Shown here: one piece after another, positions 47,215 to 59,376 of the stretch
How positions within the stretch are numbered: position 1 is the first letter of the stretch
How the letters are laid out: the number at the start of each line of letters is the position of its first letter
Origin: Gonatopus flavifemur
Lineage: Eukaryota > Arthropoda > Insecta > Hymenoptera > Dryinidae
Assembly (NCBI GenBank): GCA_018340375.1
Contig: JAFFJZ010000006.1
Location: 27,596,001-27,660,000, forward strand
DNA: 64,000 nucleotides
Direction of reading: 5' to 3'
Notes under the pieces: generated by a model
Databases searched by the model: none
Told to the model about the DNA's origin: nothing
The model's input: only the letters and a program-made list of their open reading frames with translations
Position numbers and translations under genes: made by a program

Positions 47215-49864
47215 GCTGCTGAGGACGCGTTCCCGTTCTATCCGCGTTGAAATTTCGGTACGTATCATTGGTCTGAATTTTATTGTTATTGTTGTTGTGG
47301 GGATTATAGTAATTCCTATTGACATTGTTCTTGGAGGATGTGGGGAATGGGAATAAATCCCCATGCGGTTGTGGTTGTTGCTGTTGTTGTTGTTGTTGTT
47401 GAAAGTGCGGTACGGGACCCTCGCCGTGATCCAAAACATGTTGTAAATGCGCCAAAGATATGACCAAGAGATCCGGATCTCGAAGTAATTCGGGCCTCGT
47501 CAGGGCTTCCGGTAACCTCAATTCGGGTCTGGAAATTAACAATTTAGGTATTTCGATGGCAGGCGCGGCTGCCAAACCGGGCAAACAATGTCTGGGGACT
47601 AGAAGAGGATCGGGTATGAGGCATCCTGTACTCTCTATCAGTCCTCGGAGTTGGCTGGCCGGGTCTAACGACAAATCCGTGGTGGTAGCAGGAGTGGCGC
47701 TGGTCACTTGCTGATCCAAAATCTCCCCGTTGTTGAATTGCTGTGGAATTCTCGTAGATTTCGATCTCTTTGGTACCTGCGGCACTTGTTGTTGTTGTTG
47801 TCGATGGCATCGATTTCTTTCGATTTCCCTCATTTGAACATTCAAACGTTCTTGGAAACTTCGATGGATCATTTGGGCGACTCTTTCGAAATATTTCTGC
47901 ATAACAGCGGAAGGGGAGGATCGATTGCTTCGATTCTCTTCTTGTTGAACATTGTTGGAGTCTACAGTCTGATTGTTGGGTATCAAACTCGGGGTCGAGA
48001 GGATACTTTTCAAAGTTATGTCGGTTCTCGCGTCTTCGGAACAACTGACGGAACAGGGTGGGCTAGGTAATAGTCTTTCCAGAAAAGCCGAAGAGGATCT
48101 ACGATTGGTAGGAGGTGAGTAAGGAATACCGCTAGGTTGAGGTGATACCACGGTACCCCGAGATCTCAATTCCTCCAGTACCTGCTCATCGAAGTGTTCT
48201 AGATCTTGATTCCAGGAATCTTTGGCCTGGGCCTCGCTGTTGTTTCTGATCCAAAGCGAGGATAACGACGACAACGACGATGACAGGGATAACAACCTTT
48301 TGGAATTTTGTATTCCACTTCGACTACTCGTTCGATCCAAGGGAATTCGTTCCAGCGTATTTGTAATATTATTATTATTACTACTACTATTGGTACTATG
48401 CTTTTGTCGCCTCAAGTCCTCCAACACCTGAGAATCACAGTCATCGTCCTCTTCCCCTATAACTTCACACTCTTCGTCTTCGGGAGCGAATAACGATCCT
48501 TGGTTGTCCAGTTTAGGGAAATTCACCGTACTTTCCGGAGATTCGACTCTGCGTCGTTTTGGAGTGGACGGCTCGTCGCTTTTTTCGCGTCTGTAACTGG
48601 GAATGATGATCGAGAGACTCGATGGCATCCCACGGGGAAAATCTGTTTTGTTCAGCACCAATCTCTTTTCGACACTTTCCGTCTGGGAGTCGGGTGATCT
48701 GCGACTGCTCGTGGGAGAGGATCTAATTACAGCCAGTTTTTTCAATACGTTGTTATCCGGTGTATTATTTGTATCACTGTTACTATTGTTGATATTATTA
48801 TTATTATTAGTATTACTAGGTGTCGTTGTGGTTGTTATAGACACCGACAGTCCTGGAGTTTTTCTTAAAGCGTCTAATATTTTCGAACTATCACTGTAGT
48901 CTTTAACTATATTATTATTCAATTTTTTAACAGCGAGTTTGTCAATTTTATTGACGTTATATTCGCTGTTATTGAGTATCGAAGACTTGGAAGAATTATC
49001 GTGTGATTGCGTTTGAACATTGGAATCGCTGTCGATTGATTCCAAAGTTTTTGAAGAATCCAAAGAACTTGGTAGAACGGCGTTAGGTGTGTCCGTAGCT
49101 AAAACAGGTGAAGCTGTATCTAATTCGTCACGATTTTCTCTATCTCCTTTCTCCTCTTCGTCTTCTTCTTCTTCTTCTTCTTCATCTTCCTCTTCCTCGA
49201 TCGTCATCAACTCGTCAACTTTATTCTCTTTGCTCCTGATGGGTATTTGGGACAAATGAAGTGGTTCCAAAACCACTCTAGGTTGAAAATGTTTGTTCTT
49301 CTGCAAATCTTGGAGATCCACGATTCTCTCGGTGTCTGATTCCTCGGTATCCTTTTCTTCCTCTTCTACCCCCTGTTCCTCTTCCTCTTCTTCTTCTCCT
49401 TCTCCTTCGTCCTCCGTGACAGCGCTCATCGCCGTTTCGGGAGCAAACCGATCGTCATCGATAGAAAATAATTTTTCATTATTCTCTGTAGAGATTGTTG
49501 TTGTTGCTGTCGTTGAAGACTTTGCGGTGTTGCCAAGACCGACGGAGTAGACGTTCGAGGCCGTATGTGGTATCGAGCGCCATCCTTGAGCAGTCTTCGT
49601 CAACTTGATACGATTCCACTTATCGTAATCTTCACATCTAACCTGGACGATCCTCTGTTCCTTTTGAGACGCCCAAACGAATATCGGGTTAACCTTGGGT
49701 CTCTGCTCTTCGCATTCCAAGTTCTCTTGTTCTTCTCTTTTTCTGTGATGATGATGATGGTGGTGGTGATGGTGATGATGATGATGATGCTGGTGGTGGT
49801 GGCGATGATGATGATGGCGTCTCGGACGTTGGGGCGGTGAGCCCCGAGCAGGGGCCCCGCTCAT
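46953..49864 (-). CDS. Large exon of a low-complexity, probably nuclear protein with a CtBP-type PIDLS motif
   Basis: Open for about 971 codons from the first in-frame ATG (49864); the only upstream in-frame start is a TTG, and the frame closes at 49958-49960. Residues counted from that Met: His-rich tract 17-40; a non-repetitive block 59-99 (begins NPIFVW, contains CEDYDKW, ends QGWRSIP); acidic runs about 153-176 and 222-238; Ser/Asn/Thr-rich middle; basic NLS-like TPKRRRVES 434-442; likely helix 654-683; Leu/Pro-rich ordered block about 735-815; Gln runs about 822-830 and 882-894; PIDLS at 915-919. PxDLS is the known docking motif for the co-repressor CtBP, so a transcriptional regulator is inferred, not shown. 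The apparent C-terminus (WHPLFGR, then TAA) overlaps a CAG|GTAATT donor at 46953/46952, with no nearby AATAAA, so the real gene probably splices leftward. I do not recognise the family; it is not clearly Hairless. Certain as coding, uncertain in function and both ends. Confidence 0.88.
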
Positions 49865-49872
49865 CACTCCAT
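49862..49872 (-). promoter_or_regulatory. Two-codon upstream ORF overlapping the presumed start codon
   Basis: The leader reads ATGGAGTGATG: an upstream ATG, one GAG codon and a TGA whose final A is the A of the presumed start ATG. The main ATG has G at -3. Such a start-stop overlap could lower initiation or require re-initiation, if this region is the true leader. Confidence 0.4.
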
Positions 49873-51300
49873 CCAACGAAATTTGTTCACCTTTTCCCTG
49901 CCACTCTCCCAGCAATGTTTGGTTTATCAGTCTTGGACTAATTTTGAACGATTTATATTATATGTATATCAGATATATATGAATATTTTTATATATCTAT
50001 GCTCCAGGTAGTTATTCTTCTTCCTGTGAAACTCTTCTGTTGATTATTATGTATCTTTCTATTTGCTTCCTCTTTCCTCCCTTCCTTCTTTCCTGCCTCC
50101 CTTTGACGTTTGTCCCGACATCATCTTGAAGTTGACCTCTCATCGTTCAACGAACCCACGAGTGGTTGCAGTAGTGGTAGTAGAAGCCTCGAACAGCAAC
50201 CGGCGACGGAATACACGATCGATGTTGTCCACGGAACGACGTTGACGACGATCGACATTGCTTTTCACCAATATCACTGGTCTCATTCTCGCTTCCTTAC
50301 CAACTTTAATTCATTAACAACAACAACAACGTTAATAACAACGAGATCTCACATTCACAACATTCTTTATAAGCTTTTTCTCTCCCTCTCCCTCTATCTA
50401 TCTAATCACGATTTCTATCACAATATTATAAAATCACACATCACCTCACATCCACGACCACCAAAGAAGAAAATTATCCAACCCCAAGGTCATTCGTGTT
50501 TACATTTTTCCACTCCCGGTACCGACTCCTCGTCGTATCGTTATTTATATAAAAAAAACTCGACAATTCCCTCCCAAAACATTGATGAAGTTTTCTGAAA
50601 AAAATCCGTTTGTATCGCCAACAACACTGTGGGTATTTTTTTGATTTCTTCTCTTACGATAATGATAGTACAACTAACTATATGTAGATATATATGTATA
50701 CATCTCACGATCTTGCGCACTACACTGTGAGAAATTATATGAAAAAACTCAAGGAGAAATTTTTAAGATCGAAGTAAAAATAACATTAAGAACATTTACG
50801 TATCAATATGGGGATGGAAAATACGTAGGAGGGGAAGATGTATAGAATTGGAAACTCGGTATCGTAAATTCCAAACGTAAAACGTGAATGTAATAATAAT
50901 AACCCGGCATTGAAGCTCGCGCTCGATATGAGAGGTTAGGTGGATGGAAATAATGTTTTTAATACTCGCGTTAGCAGACTCGCTGCCTGGGAGCTACTGG
51001 AGGTACGGTACCTCTTCGTCGTGGTTCTTGGTTGTCGGCTCTGTCCCCACCAACGACGATGACGGCGGTGGCGGCGTCCAAACCGCCGCCGCCGCCGCCG
51101 CCACCATCACCGCCCCCGCTTCTCTCTACAATCGCGAACAGGGGTGTACGATCTGAACCAAGAAACCCTTAGATATATCTTTCTCCCATGGTTCAAATTT
51201 CTCTATTTTATAACACATCTCAAAATTGTATTCATTCACTCCTGAGAAAAATGTATTCCTTTCGTTCGTTCTCCAAAGAATTATTCTGTATCATATTTTT
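49865..51300 (-). other. TE-free leader and promoter region of the large gene
   Basis: No fold-back element, SINE or transposon lies here, unlike nearly all other DNA in the window, and the GC content is higher. It holds a GCC-repeat block (about 51063-51118) and, on the minus strand, a TATAAAATA motif at 51204-51212. Position directly upstream of the exon suggests 5' UTR and promoter, possibly with an unseen leader exon; no start site can be fixed from sequence. Confidence 0.4.
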
Positions 51301-51968
51301 GCACTGTAACTGCAGTACTGACTTGGAAGGAATGAAATTTACAGTATATTTGTGAAGAGACTACATTACTTCGGAAATAGAAAAATTTCAGGGTGGATGC
51401 CCTGGTAAAAAAGCTAGGTGGGAACTCGACTGCCTAGACAACAAAAGCAAAATCTAGAATTAACAAAACCCCGGGTGGAAAAATTTTCAAAATTATATAT
51501 AATTTATATACAATTCAATACAGTTTATATATACATTTTATTGAAAACTTGCCATTATACTCACCGTTTATAAGTTTTAGGAGCAACCGTTTTCTTGTAA
51601 AACTAACTTTTTGGTTAGAACTGACGCTTAAAATATGCCCTGGTTCATTCTTCAATATGAATTCAAAACGAATACATGTTGAATGCCTGGAAAATTCTTC
51701 ATGAACTCACAATACGAATTCTTTCTGAACAGTAAGTTGTTTATCAAGAATTCAATTTGAATTCAAAGTATTCATAATAAATTCATGTTTACTGTCATAA
51801 CGGGAGGAGCTTTTCGTGGGGACTCTTTTGCTGTATGGGTGAAAGCCGGTTTTTGCGGTGATTCTTCATCCGGATCCTATCCGAATTTCAATACTGAATA
51901 TTTTTCGAAATCCTACACGAAATTTGAATAGAATTCAGTTGTTTCCTTGTTCGGGTGTTATTTGCCCA

Positions 51969-52278
51969 CACGGAGAAAAAGACGGATGCTGCTCGAAGAT
52001 ATAAAAATTTTTGTTATTTTTCACAGTGAACTCAAAACAGGAAGGTTCGTGAAATGAATTTTTACATAAAAATACGGAAGATTACGAATATTGTAGAAAA
52101 AATAGTAGATGGGATTGAAATTTTAAACGCTGAACGTTAAATTTCATAAACCGTATAATAAAATTCAGTTTATCATTCGTAATCTCTCGTATTTTTATGT
52201 AAAAATCCATTTTACAAACCTTCCTGTTTCTGGTTTAGCAAGCAAAATAGGAAAAAGTAGTATATTTTCTTCTCCGTA
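51969..52278. mobile_element. Second copy of the CACGGAGAAAAAG family, CA duplication
   Basis: Uninterrupted 310-bp copy of the 1839 family, ending CCGTA (last base changed) with CA at 51967-51968 and 52279-52280. Confidence 0.75.
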
Positions 52279-52434
52279 CAAGTAGAAATATTCTATTAAA
52301 TCCTATTACAAATAGTGGAATTTCTGATTGAATATCATTGAAATCTGTTCATTTTCCCATTCTTCAATGAGATTTTATAGATTATTTGTAACAGGGTGGG
52401 ATTCCAAAACATATCTTGTCCCAAAACCTGGATA

Positions 52435-52682
52435 CACTGTAAAAAATATACTTCCTGAACTGCCAAAGAAGTTTGGCAGTTTTTTACACAAACTTTTTTT
52501 GTAAATTACCAAACAAAAGTTTGTAAACATTCAAACAATTCTGCGATTTCACGAAGATTTTTGAAAATTCACAAACTTTTGTTTGGCAATTTACAAAAAA
52601 GGTTCGGAAATTATTTTTCCAAATCAAGTTTGTAAATTTCCAAGCATTTTTGTTTGGAATTCAACAAATTTTTTTTACAGTG
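52435..52682. mobile_element. Second CACTGTAAAAAATATAC element, TA duplication
   Basis: 248 bp, near-identical to 19993-20238; TA at 52433-52434 and 52683-52684. Confidence 0.9.
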
Positions 52683-53057
52683 TAGGATCTGGATGGAATC
52701 CCGGAGATTTCATCCAATTTCCTATCCGGTTTTTTTACCAGAGTACTGAACTGTTCTACTGTATTTTGCAGGAAAATTACGACGTGAGAACATGAAATTC
52801 TGTGTTTTTTAACTCTCATGCTGATGAAAGTTGAAAAATGAATTGGCTGCACGTCTTTTTGTAGAGGTTCGTTTGGCTGAAAAAGTGTTTGTTCGAATGG
52901 ACATGATTTGACAATCGTCAGTCATTTTTTAATGTTCTCTAGAAGCGACTGTAGCTCCATTTATTTATTATGAATATTTTGAATTCAAAATGAACTCTCG
53001 ATGAACAACCTAATGTTCAGAAAGAACTAACTCATATTTAGATTTTGTAATGAATTG

Positions 53058-53329
53058 CACTGAGAACTCGATTTCTTAGATTTAAAGAAAATTTCTTTGC
53101 CCTCATTCTGATAAATCTTGTTTTCAATGGAAAACATAGTTCATTCCAATGAGAAAATTGTTCATTGAATTGAAATCATATTCTTCGAATTCAAGAAGGA
53201 ATATATTTCTGTTTCAATTTGAAAAGTTTTTGTTTCAATCTGATGAGAAATGTTGCCAGTGAAAAAAATATTTATTAGAATGAGGGCAAAGAAAATTTTC
53301 TTCCAATCCGAGAAATTGGGTTCTCAGTG
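53058..53329. mobile_element. Second copy of the 39126 element, TG duplication
   Basis: 272 bp, ends CACTGAGAACTCGATTTC and GGTTCTCAGTG; TG at 53056-53057 and 53330-53331. Shares GAATGAGGGCAAAGA and ATTCCAATGAGA text. Confidence 0.8.
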
Positions 53330-53613
53330 TGTTCGGGAATTCAATACGTTGTCAATTTGAATTTATTGAATTCTTATTGAATTCATTATTGGTCGCATAA
53401 CGGGAACTATTCAAGAAATCTTTGAGAAGACTTTATGAATTCGAATTGATCTTTTGTGCTGCCCTGGCTCTATTCTCACATCATCGAAGAACTATTTTTT
53501 CAGTTTTGATCCATCCATTCAAAATTGATTTTTTTGAAGAGAAGAAGATCGATCTTCTGCTGGTCTTCGAAGAATCTGATCCATCATGAATCGATCACAA
53601 TCTTCCCAGGATT

Positions 53614-54371
53614 CCCTAGTAGAAATTTTGATATGGAAAACATGAGGTCCAGATCAGGCATGCCTGATTTCTGTTCAGGGCCTGACTTGAGTATTTGATA
53701 AGGTCCTGAAAAAAATGTAACGCAAGGAAAAGACAAGGTCCTGATCAGGAAAACCAAACTTTTCCCAATTAGGATCTGATCAGAGTAGTAATTGAATTCC
53801 CAATCACGACCTCATCTAAGCTATATTCTAACATTCAATTTAATTTTCATGGAATTCACTTTTGATACCATTTTTTGAAACTCCCCCAACAGAAGAAATT
53901 CTACTGATGATCCAAATAAACCTAAGTTGAACATTTAAAAAAGACAGGTGAATGTCAAATGAGTTCTGTGAAAATTCTGAATAGTTTGATACATTCATCG
54001 TTCTAAATTGATCAGGTCCTGATTCGGCCGTCTTGTTGGTTATCACAAGATTGAAATACGGATGAGCCAAGGCAATCCTGATCAGGTCCTGATCAAGATA
54101 TCTTGACATTTACCTCACAATTCAAATACGGATGAGTCAAGGCAATCCTGATCAGGTTCTGATGGGAATACCATACCCAAGTTAATGAAAGGGAAAATCT
54201 GACCGGGACCTGTCAACAACCTTGCGTTACATTGTTGTAAGATCCTAAACAGGATGCCATGTCAGGACCTGATAAGGTAATTAAAAGTTTTCCTTAATTA
54301 GGAGTTCCCTATTGCAGCCTTACGAGGGCCATTCTTCTAATAGGGAATTCCCTGTCAAATTTCTACTAGGG
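53614..54371. mobile_element. CCCTAGTAGAAATTT element rich in CCTGATCAGG, TT duplication
   Basis: 758 bp, TT at 53612-53613 and 54372-54373. Contains a tandem of about 78 bp (AAATACGGATGAG..CCTGATCAGG) near 54050-54170 and many palindromic TGATCA words. Confidence 0.85.
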
Positions 54372-54719
54372 TTGAAGTGATCGATTCCACAGGTCAACAA
54401 CAAAAATTATTCTCTCTGTTACTCGAGGTTTGGTAACTGATTTCTTGGATCAACTCCCTTTCTATTACCTTTTATACATAATTTTCATATAAAATCTATA
54501 TAATTGATGAATTTCATATATAAATAATTATAAAAAACAAGCTGATCTAACAAATCTGATGTTGTTTTCGTATTCAGTGCCCCTAAACTATATTCCGAAC
54601 CAGTTCTCGAACCTCATGCACCAAAATGGCTGTTGACCAGTGTTCTCTTTTGTTGAAGAAATTTTATTTCATACATGAATTGTGTTTGCAACCACCATGC
54701 TCATACGGAATTGTATTAA

Positions 54720-55454
54720 GGGGGAAAAATCCCTCTGGATGACTGTTTTTTCAATAATGTTTCATGGAAAACTCAAAGCATTTATTGAAATTCGAAAAAG
54801 TACATGATATTTTTGACATTATGAAGTATTGATACAATTTTTTTGAAGTAGAAAAAAAAACAGAATGGCGGTTCTGCAGCCCTTCAAAGTTGACGCCTCG
54901 AGTTTGCGCCGTGCAATGCCCGGATCCAGGAAATTATCTGTGATCAAAAGGGAAAATGTTCTCCATCAAAATATGTTGGTCCACTTTGCATGAACCTAAA
55001 TTTAGTAAAAAAGAATGAAAAACAAAAATCAGAGACCAAAAAAACGAAAAACACAATTTTTTTTATTATAAACAAATTGTTGAAAATAATATTTATTGTA
55101 GAAAATTGTATCGATAAGGTAAAACACCCTATACCCGATCAGGGACTAGTACCCGATCATTTTGATGATTACGTCAATTTATGAAGTAATTTAGCTATAA
55201 GTTTCAAATGAAAAAGTTGATTTTCGATGCGTTGGTTACAAAAAATATTTTGGTTTAAGATTTTTTGCACAGTTAAACAATGAAAATCTGCAGAATAAGG
55301 ACTGATCGGGTATATGTTCACTGATCGGCTATCGGGTCTCTTACCTTACTTCATAATGTCAAAAATATCATGTACTTTTCCGAATTTCAACAAATGCTTT
55401 CAGTTTTCCATAAAAAATTATTGAAAAAACAGTCGCCCAGAGGGAATTTCCTCC
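54720..55454. mobile_element. TTAA-flanked fold-back element
   Basis: 735 bp, ends GGGGGAAAAATCCCTCTGG and CCAGAGGGAATTTCCTCC; TTAA at 54716-54719 and 55455-55458. Arms share TGACTGTTTTTTCAATAAT and ACATGATATTTTTGACATTA. TTAA fits piggyBac or Kolobok-type insertion. Confidence 0.8.
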
Positions 55455-55458
55455 TTAA

Positions 55459-55997
55459 ACAAATTTTTGGAAGCGAAACCCATAAAGGTTGCAAATTCTG
55501 AAATCTATTCCAGACCTGTTTGAAGATTTTTTGAAGATCGTGAGTGACAGTCAGAGATTGTTTGATTGATTTGTAAAAGTTATTAAATTCGGACCCTACT
55601 CAGAGACTGTTTTACGGTATGAACATTGTTTAGAAATCATTTGAAGACTGTCTCAAGAGTAAATATTTGATTTTCAAATAATAATGAAGATCTTCCAACA
55701 AGATCTATCCTTTTTCACATAAAAAGTATCGAATTCTGATCAACATCTATACAAATTATGTATATTTTTTATATAAAAAGGATCGATCTTTTTCAAAGAT
55801 CTTCATCACTATTTTCCAGTCATCTGGAAAATCGATGAGTGCGTTTTTATACATCCCTGAATATCTAAATTGTGTAATAGTTTCAAAAACAAGATTGTTT
55901 TTATACTCTTCGACACGAGCAAAGTGAGTGTAAATTTACAAGTACAGCATCTTCTCAGAATAAGCGAAACGAAATTCAAAAAGGGTCTGGAGCAATC
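55459..55997. other. Spacer with GAAGATCTT repeats
   Basis: 55500-55820 has AAGATCTTC-type words and small hairpins; no gene. Confidence 0.3.
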
Positions 55998-56179
55998 AGT
56001 CCTGTTAAAAACTTTCCATAGAAAACGATAAGATGTTCCCTATCGATTTCAATGCGGTTTTTGAAACTGGAATTTACATTGCAGTATCGTGAATTTTCTA
56101 TAGGAACTCTGTCGGTTCTTATTGTTCTGTACAGGATTTGAGAGAAATGTATGTGGTTTTATAGTAAAATTCCTGTATA

Positions 56180-57092
56180 CACTGACAGAAAAACCACCTG
56201 TTTGGAACCTTGGTATCCTCAATAATTCGAAATCTGACCCGATTCACCAGGAAATGTGAATGTGACATCCAGAAGAAGTGGTTGAAGCCGAAATTAACTA
56301 CATATTCTGGTATTTTCTACAAAGGAAAACATCTCCCGTATGGAAATATTTCGCTGAAAAATGTCTGCAAAACTATGAAAAATCTCTGAAAAAAAATGAA
56401 AAAACTCTGAGAAACTCTGAGAAACTCTGAGAATCTCTGAAATTTTGATGAGAAATCTAATATTTTTGGGACATTCTTTACAGACTTTTTTCAGAATTTT
56501 TTCGGAGTTTCTCAGAGTTTTTTCATATTTTTTCAGAGAAATAGTAACGAAATTGCCCGCTGAAAAAACTCTAATAAATTGTTGACATTTTTCTGATTAT
56601 TGAAAAATCTTGAAATTCAATAAATACATTCATATGCCGTATTCAAATATCATGTGTGAAAAAGTATTTGAAAATTTTTTAATTTTTTTCTACAAGTCAG
56701 AAAAATGTTAGCAATCCATCAGAGTTTTGTCAGAGTTTTTTCAGAGTGCAATTTCGTTACTATTTCTCTGAAAAAGAATGAAAAAACTCTGAGAAACTCT
56801 GAAAAAAGTCTGAAAAAAGTCTGTAAAGAATGTCCCAAAAATATTAGATTTCTCATCAAAATTTCAGAGATTCTCAGAGTTTGTCAGAGTTTCTCAGAAT
56901 TTTTCCATTTTTTTTCAGAGATTTTTCATAGTTTCACAGACATTCTTCAGCGAAATATTTCTATACGGGCTGATTTTTCTAACCTGGAAAATGTAGTTAA
57001 TTTTGGCTTCAACCACATTTCCTGGTAAATCGAACCAGATTTTATGTTATTGCGACCACGAATGTTCCAACTGGGTCATTTTTCTGTCACTG
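56180..57092. mobile_element. Middle shell: CACTGACAGAAAAA element, TA duplication
   Basis: Ends CACTGACAGAAAAACCACC and TCATTTTTCTGTCACTG-type text around a GTTCCAA; TA at 56178-56179 and 57093-57094. Hosts 56335-56969. Confidence 0.75.
56335..56969. mobile_element. CCCGTATGG fold-back element, CT duplication
   Basis: 635 bp, near-identical arms to 33583-34045; CT at 56333-56334 and 56970-56971. Confidence 0.9.
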
Positions 57093-57466
57093 TAATGAAT
57101 ACCAGTTATTTAAAAAAATATGGTTATATTTTTGCAAATAATTAATACTACTTTTGTTTATAGGAATCTCACAATGAATCCACATACATTTCTCTCAAAT
57201 CCCATAGAAAACGATAAGAACTGACAGGATTCTATCGCGAATTCACCACACCGAATCATGAATTTCGGTTCCAGAAACCGCATTGAAACCAATAGAGACA
57301 ATCTTATATAAACAAAACAATTTACTATGGGAAATTTTTAGCAGGGAGAGGATGAACCTCTGTAATTCATATCAATATGTGAGAAACAAAAGTGATATAA
57401 TTATTGCTTGCTATTGTTTTTTATGCTTAGTTTATAATCAACGTGGGCCAATTTTGACTGTGTCTT

Positions 57467-57728
57467 CACTGTTAGAAAAATCTGCATTATAAAGTTTTTT
57501 GAGTTTCATCATAAAATATTGAATTCAATAATATAATTCTTAATGTTAAGAATTTTCTTCTCATTATTGATAATTTTGTAATATAATAAATAATATATTT
57601 ATGAAATTTAATAAACAATTGTTACATTTCAGAAAGAAATTTTGAAATTTCATCATCAATATTAAATTCAAGAACTATTATTGAATTCAATATGAAAATA
57701 TGGTATTTCATAATTTTTTCTAACAGTG
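57467..57728. mobile_element. CACTGTTAGAAAAA element, TT duplication
   Basis: 262 bp, very AT-rich; TT at 57465-57466 and 57729-57730. Confidence 0.8.
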
Positions 57729-57780
57729 TTGAATTCAGTCAGGACAAAATCTGAATTAGCAGATTTCCTTTTGACAGTGT

Positions 57781-57950
57781 ACTCTTCAAATTTCTGGGAG
57801 TGAAAATCTACTCCTGGAGAGTGAGAATACTGCAATACTGTCTTCCTCTTCCTCTCCCCAAATCCTACTCTTCAGGAATGGAATTCTACTCCTCTTGAAC
57901 TTATTTTCACTCTTCAGGAGTGAATTCTTCACTCTAAGAAATTAAGGGAT
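57781..57950. repeat. Eroded AGAGTGAAA-family copy
   Basis: TACTCTTCAAATTTCTGGGAG and AGGAGTGAATTCTTCACTC words; ends degraded. Confidence 0.5.
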
Positions 57951-59214
57951 TACATATCCACTAATTGTTATTTTTCTCAGCTCTTCCGAAACGCTTTCCA
58001 TCATTTTGACCATCAAAAATCCACTTCTTCGAATTATTCAAAGGGAGTTGCACTCCAACCAGATTACACAAATTTCCATTCTTGTATATTTACAACATTG
58101 GGAGTGATCGTGAAATCTGTCAAAAGCAATGCAAATGATACATTCCAACAGTTGAGTTTCTAAGCAAAATCGGTGACCCTCTGAACTGATTATTTTGCTG
58201 AAACAAAGCCAAGTTCTTCAATGATAATTCATTCAAATGAAATGTTCTCACGACGCGATTTTATGAATTCGAATATCCTGCATTTCCACGCACACGAATC
58301 CACTCCATTCAAGTTCGGTAATAATTGATGTTCTATTCGGTATGCTCTTTGTCCGTACATTATAAGTCATGTGTACGAGTACGTGCACATCATCGGGTAC
58401 GTATATGCACGTAAAGGTTGTCCTGCTTTCGCTCTCTCCATTTGTTTCATTGCATATCGGCGTTTCTGTTTCTCTTACTCTCTGTTCATGGTCGTTGGCT
58501 CTCTGGTTCGCGAGTGTTGGTCGGTGGCTTTGGGAGAGCGAAGGGGTAAGACCGTCCCAGTACCGTCACGATCGGAAGAGCCCGATTCATATTCATTTTT
58601 TCCTCCTCTCTTTGTATATTTCTTCGATCACGAGCGATGTATAAAAATTCAAAGAATGCCAATATTTTTCGTATGATAATCCCGAGTTAGTTTTTGTCTC
58701 TACTTTTCTTCCTCGTCGATTATTCTTCATTTTCTATACAAATAATCATGAAAATCTCCAGGGAAATTAGAATTCTAGGCGGAAAATGAGTATAGTCGTC
58801 TGTTACGTGTTCATCGCATTCTTTTCTCGAGTACGTCAATGTTTCGATGCTTGAAAAGGAGTCATCCATAAGTTATGTGAGACGTCGAGCAGATGGGGCA
58901 GCGACAGGAAAAAGGGTTATATTTTATTTAACATCGTTGCACAAAATCCTTTCTCAAACTTGACATGGAGAGAAACAATTGCTGGTATAACTTTTCTGGC
59001 ATCCGTTGAAAAAAACAAAAAAAAAACAAACAGACCACGCCTACGGAAAACAAATTCCCGAAGAAGCAAGGAAAATCATTGACCCACAACCAAATTTTTT
59101 TGCTGGAGTAAACGAATTTGTACACAGGACGAACATTCGGGTTTCTGGAGTGAATATTTTTACAAGTACAACAAATTTTTTTAAATCAAACTTCAATTTC
59201 TATCAATTTATGGA
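57951..59214. other. Single-copy block, possible first exon on the plus strand
   Basis: 58240-58930 is TE-free and GC-richer. A good donor-like AAGGG|GTAAGA lies at about 58546-58551. The open frames at 58369-58676 carry no recognisable domain. Only the composition and the donor hint at an exon. Confidence 0.3.
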
Positions 59215-59216
59215 TT

Positions 59217-59376
59217 CCCTGCTTAAAGAATCTCATTGAACCGGTTGATTCTCATTGATTCCGATGCATAAAACCGATTCAAACCAATTAAAAGTTCATT
59301 CTCGATAGGTTTGAATTAGTTTTCTGCATTGGAATCAATGAGAATCAATCGGTTCAATGGGATTCTTTGAGCAAGG
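59217..59376. mobile_element. Second 160-bp CCCTGCTTAAAG element, TT duplication
   Basis: Close copy of 34538-34697, TT at 59215-59216 and 59377-59378. Confidence 0.85.

Larger units (their letters stand above)
51400..52743. mobile_element. Possible outer CCCTGGTAAAAAA element
   Basis: CCCTGGTAAAAAAG on the left and TTTTTTTACCAGAG on the right could be one element hosting 51969-52278 and 52435-52682; flanking dinucleotides differ. Confidence 0.35.
56000..57346. mobile_element. Outer shell of a three-deep nest, AG duplication
   Basis: Ends TCCTGTTAAAAACTTTCC and GGGAAATTTTTAGCAGGG; AG at 55998-55999 and 57347-57348; arms share CATAGAAAACGATAAG and TTTGAGAGAAATGTATGTGG. Confidence 0.8.

Noticed and set aside
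46976..49840. Several plus-strand frames opposite the large exon
   Set aside because: They are shadows of CAG, GAA and CAT repeats of the real minus-strand exon.
46953..49864. Identification as the Notch antagonist Hairless
   Set aside because: The GWRSIP word and a PxDLS motif recall it, but the rest of the N-terminal block does not fit the known Su(H)-binding segment, and the PxDLS lies well before the end.
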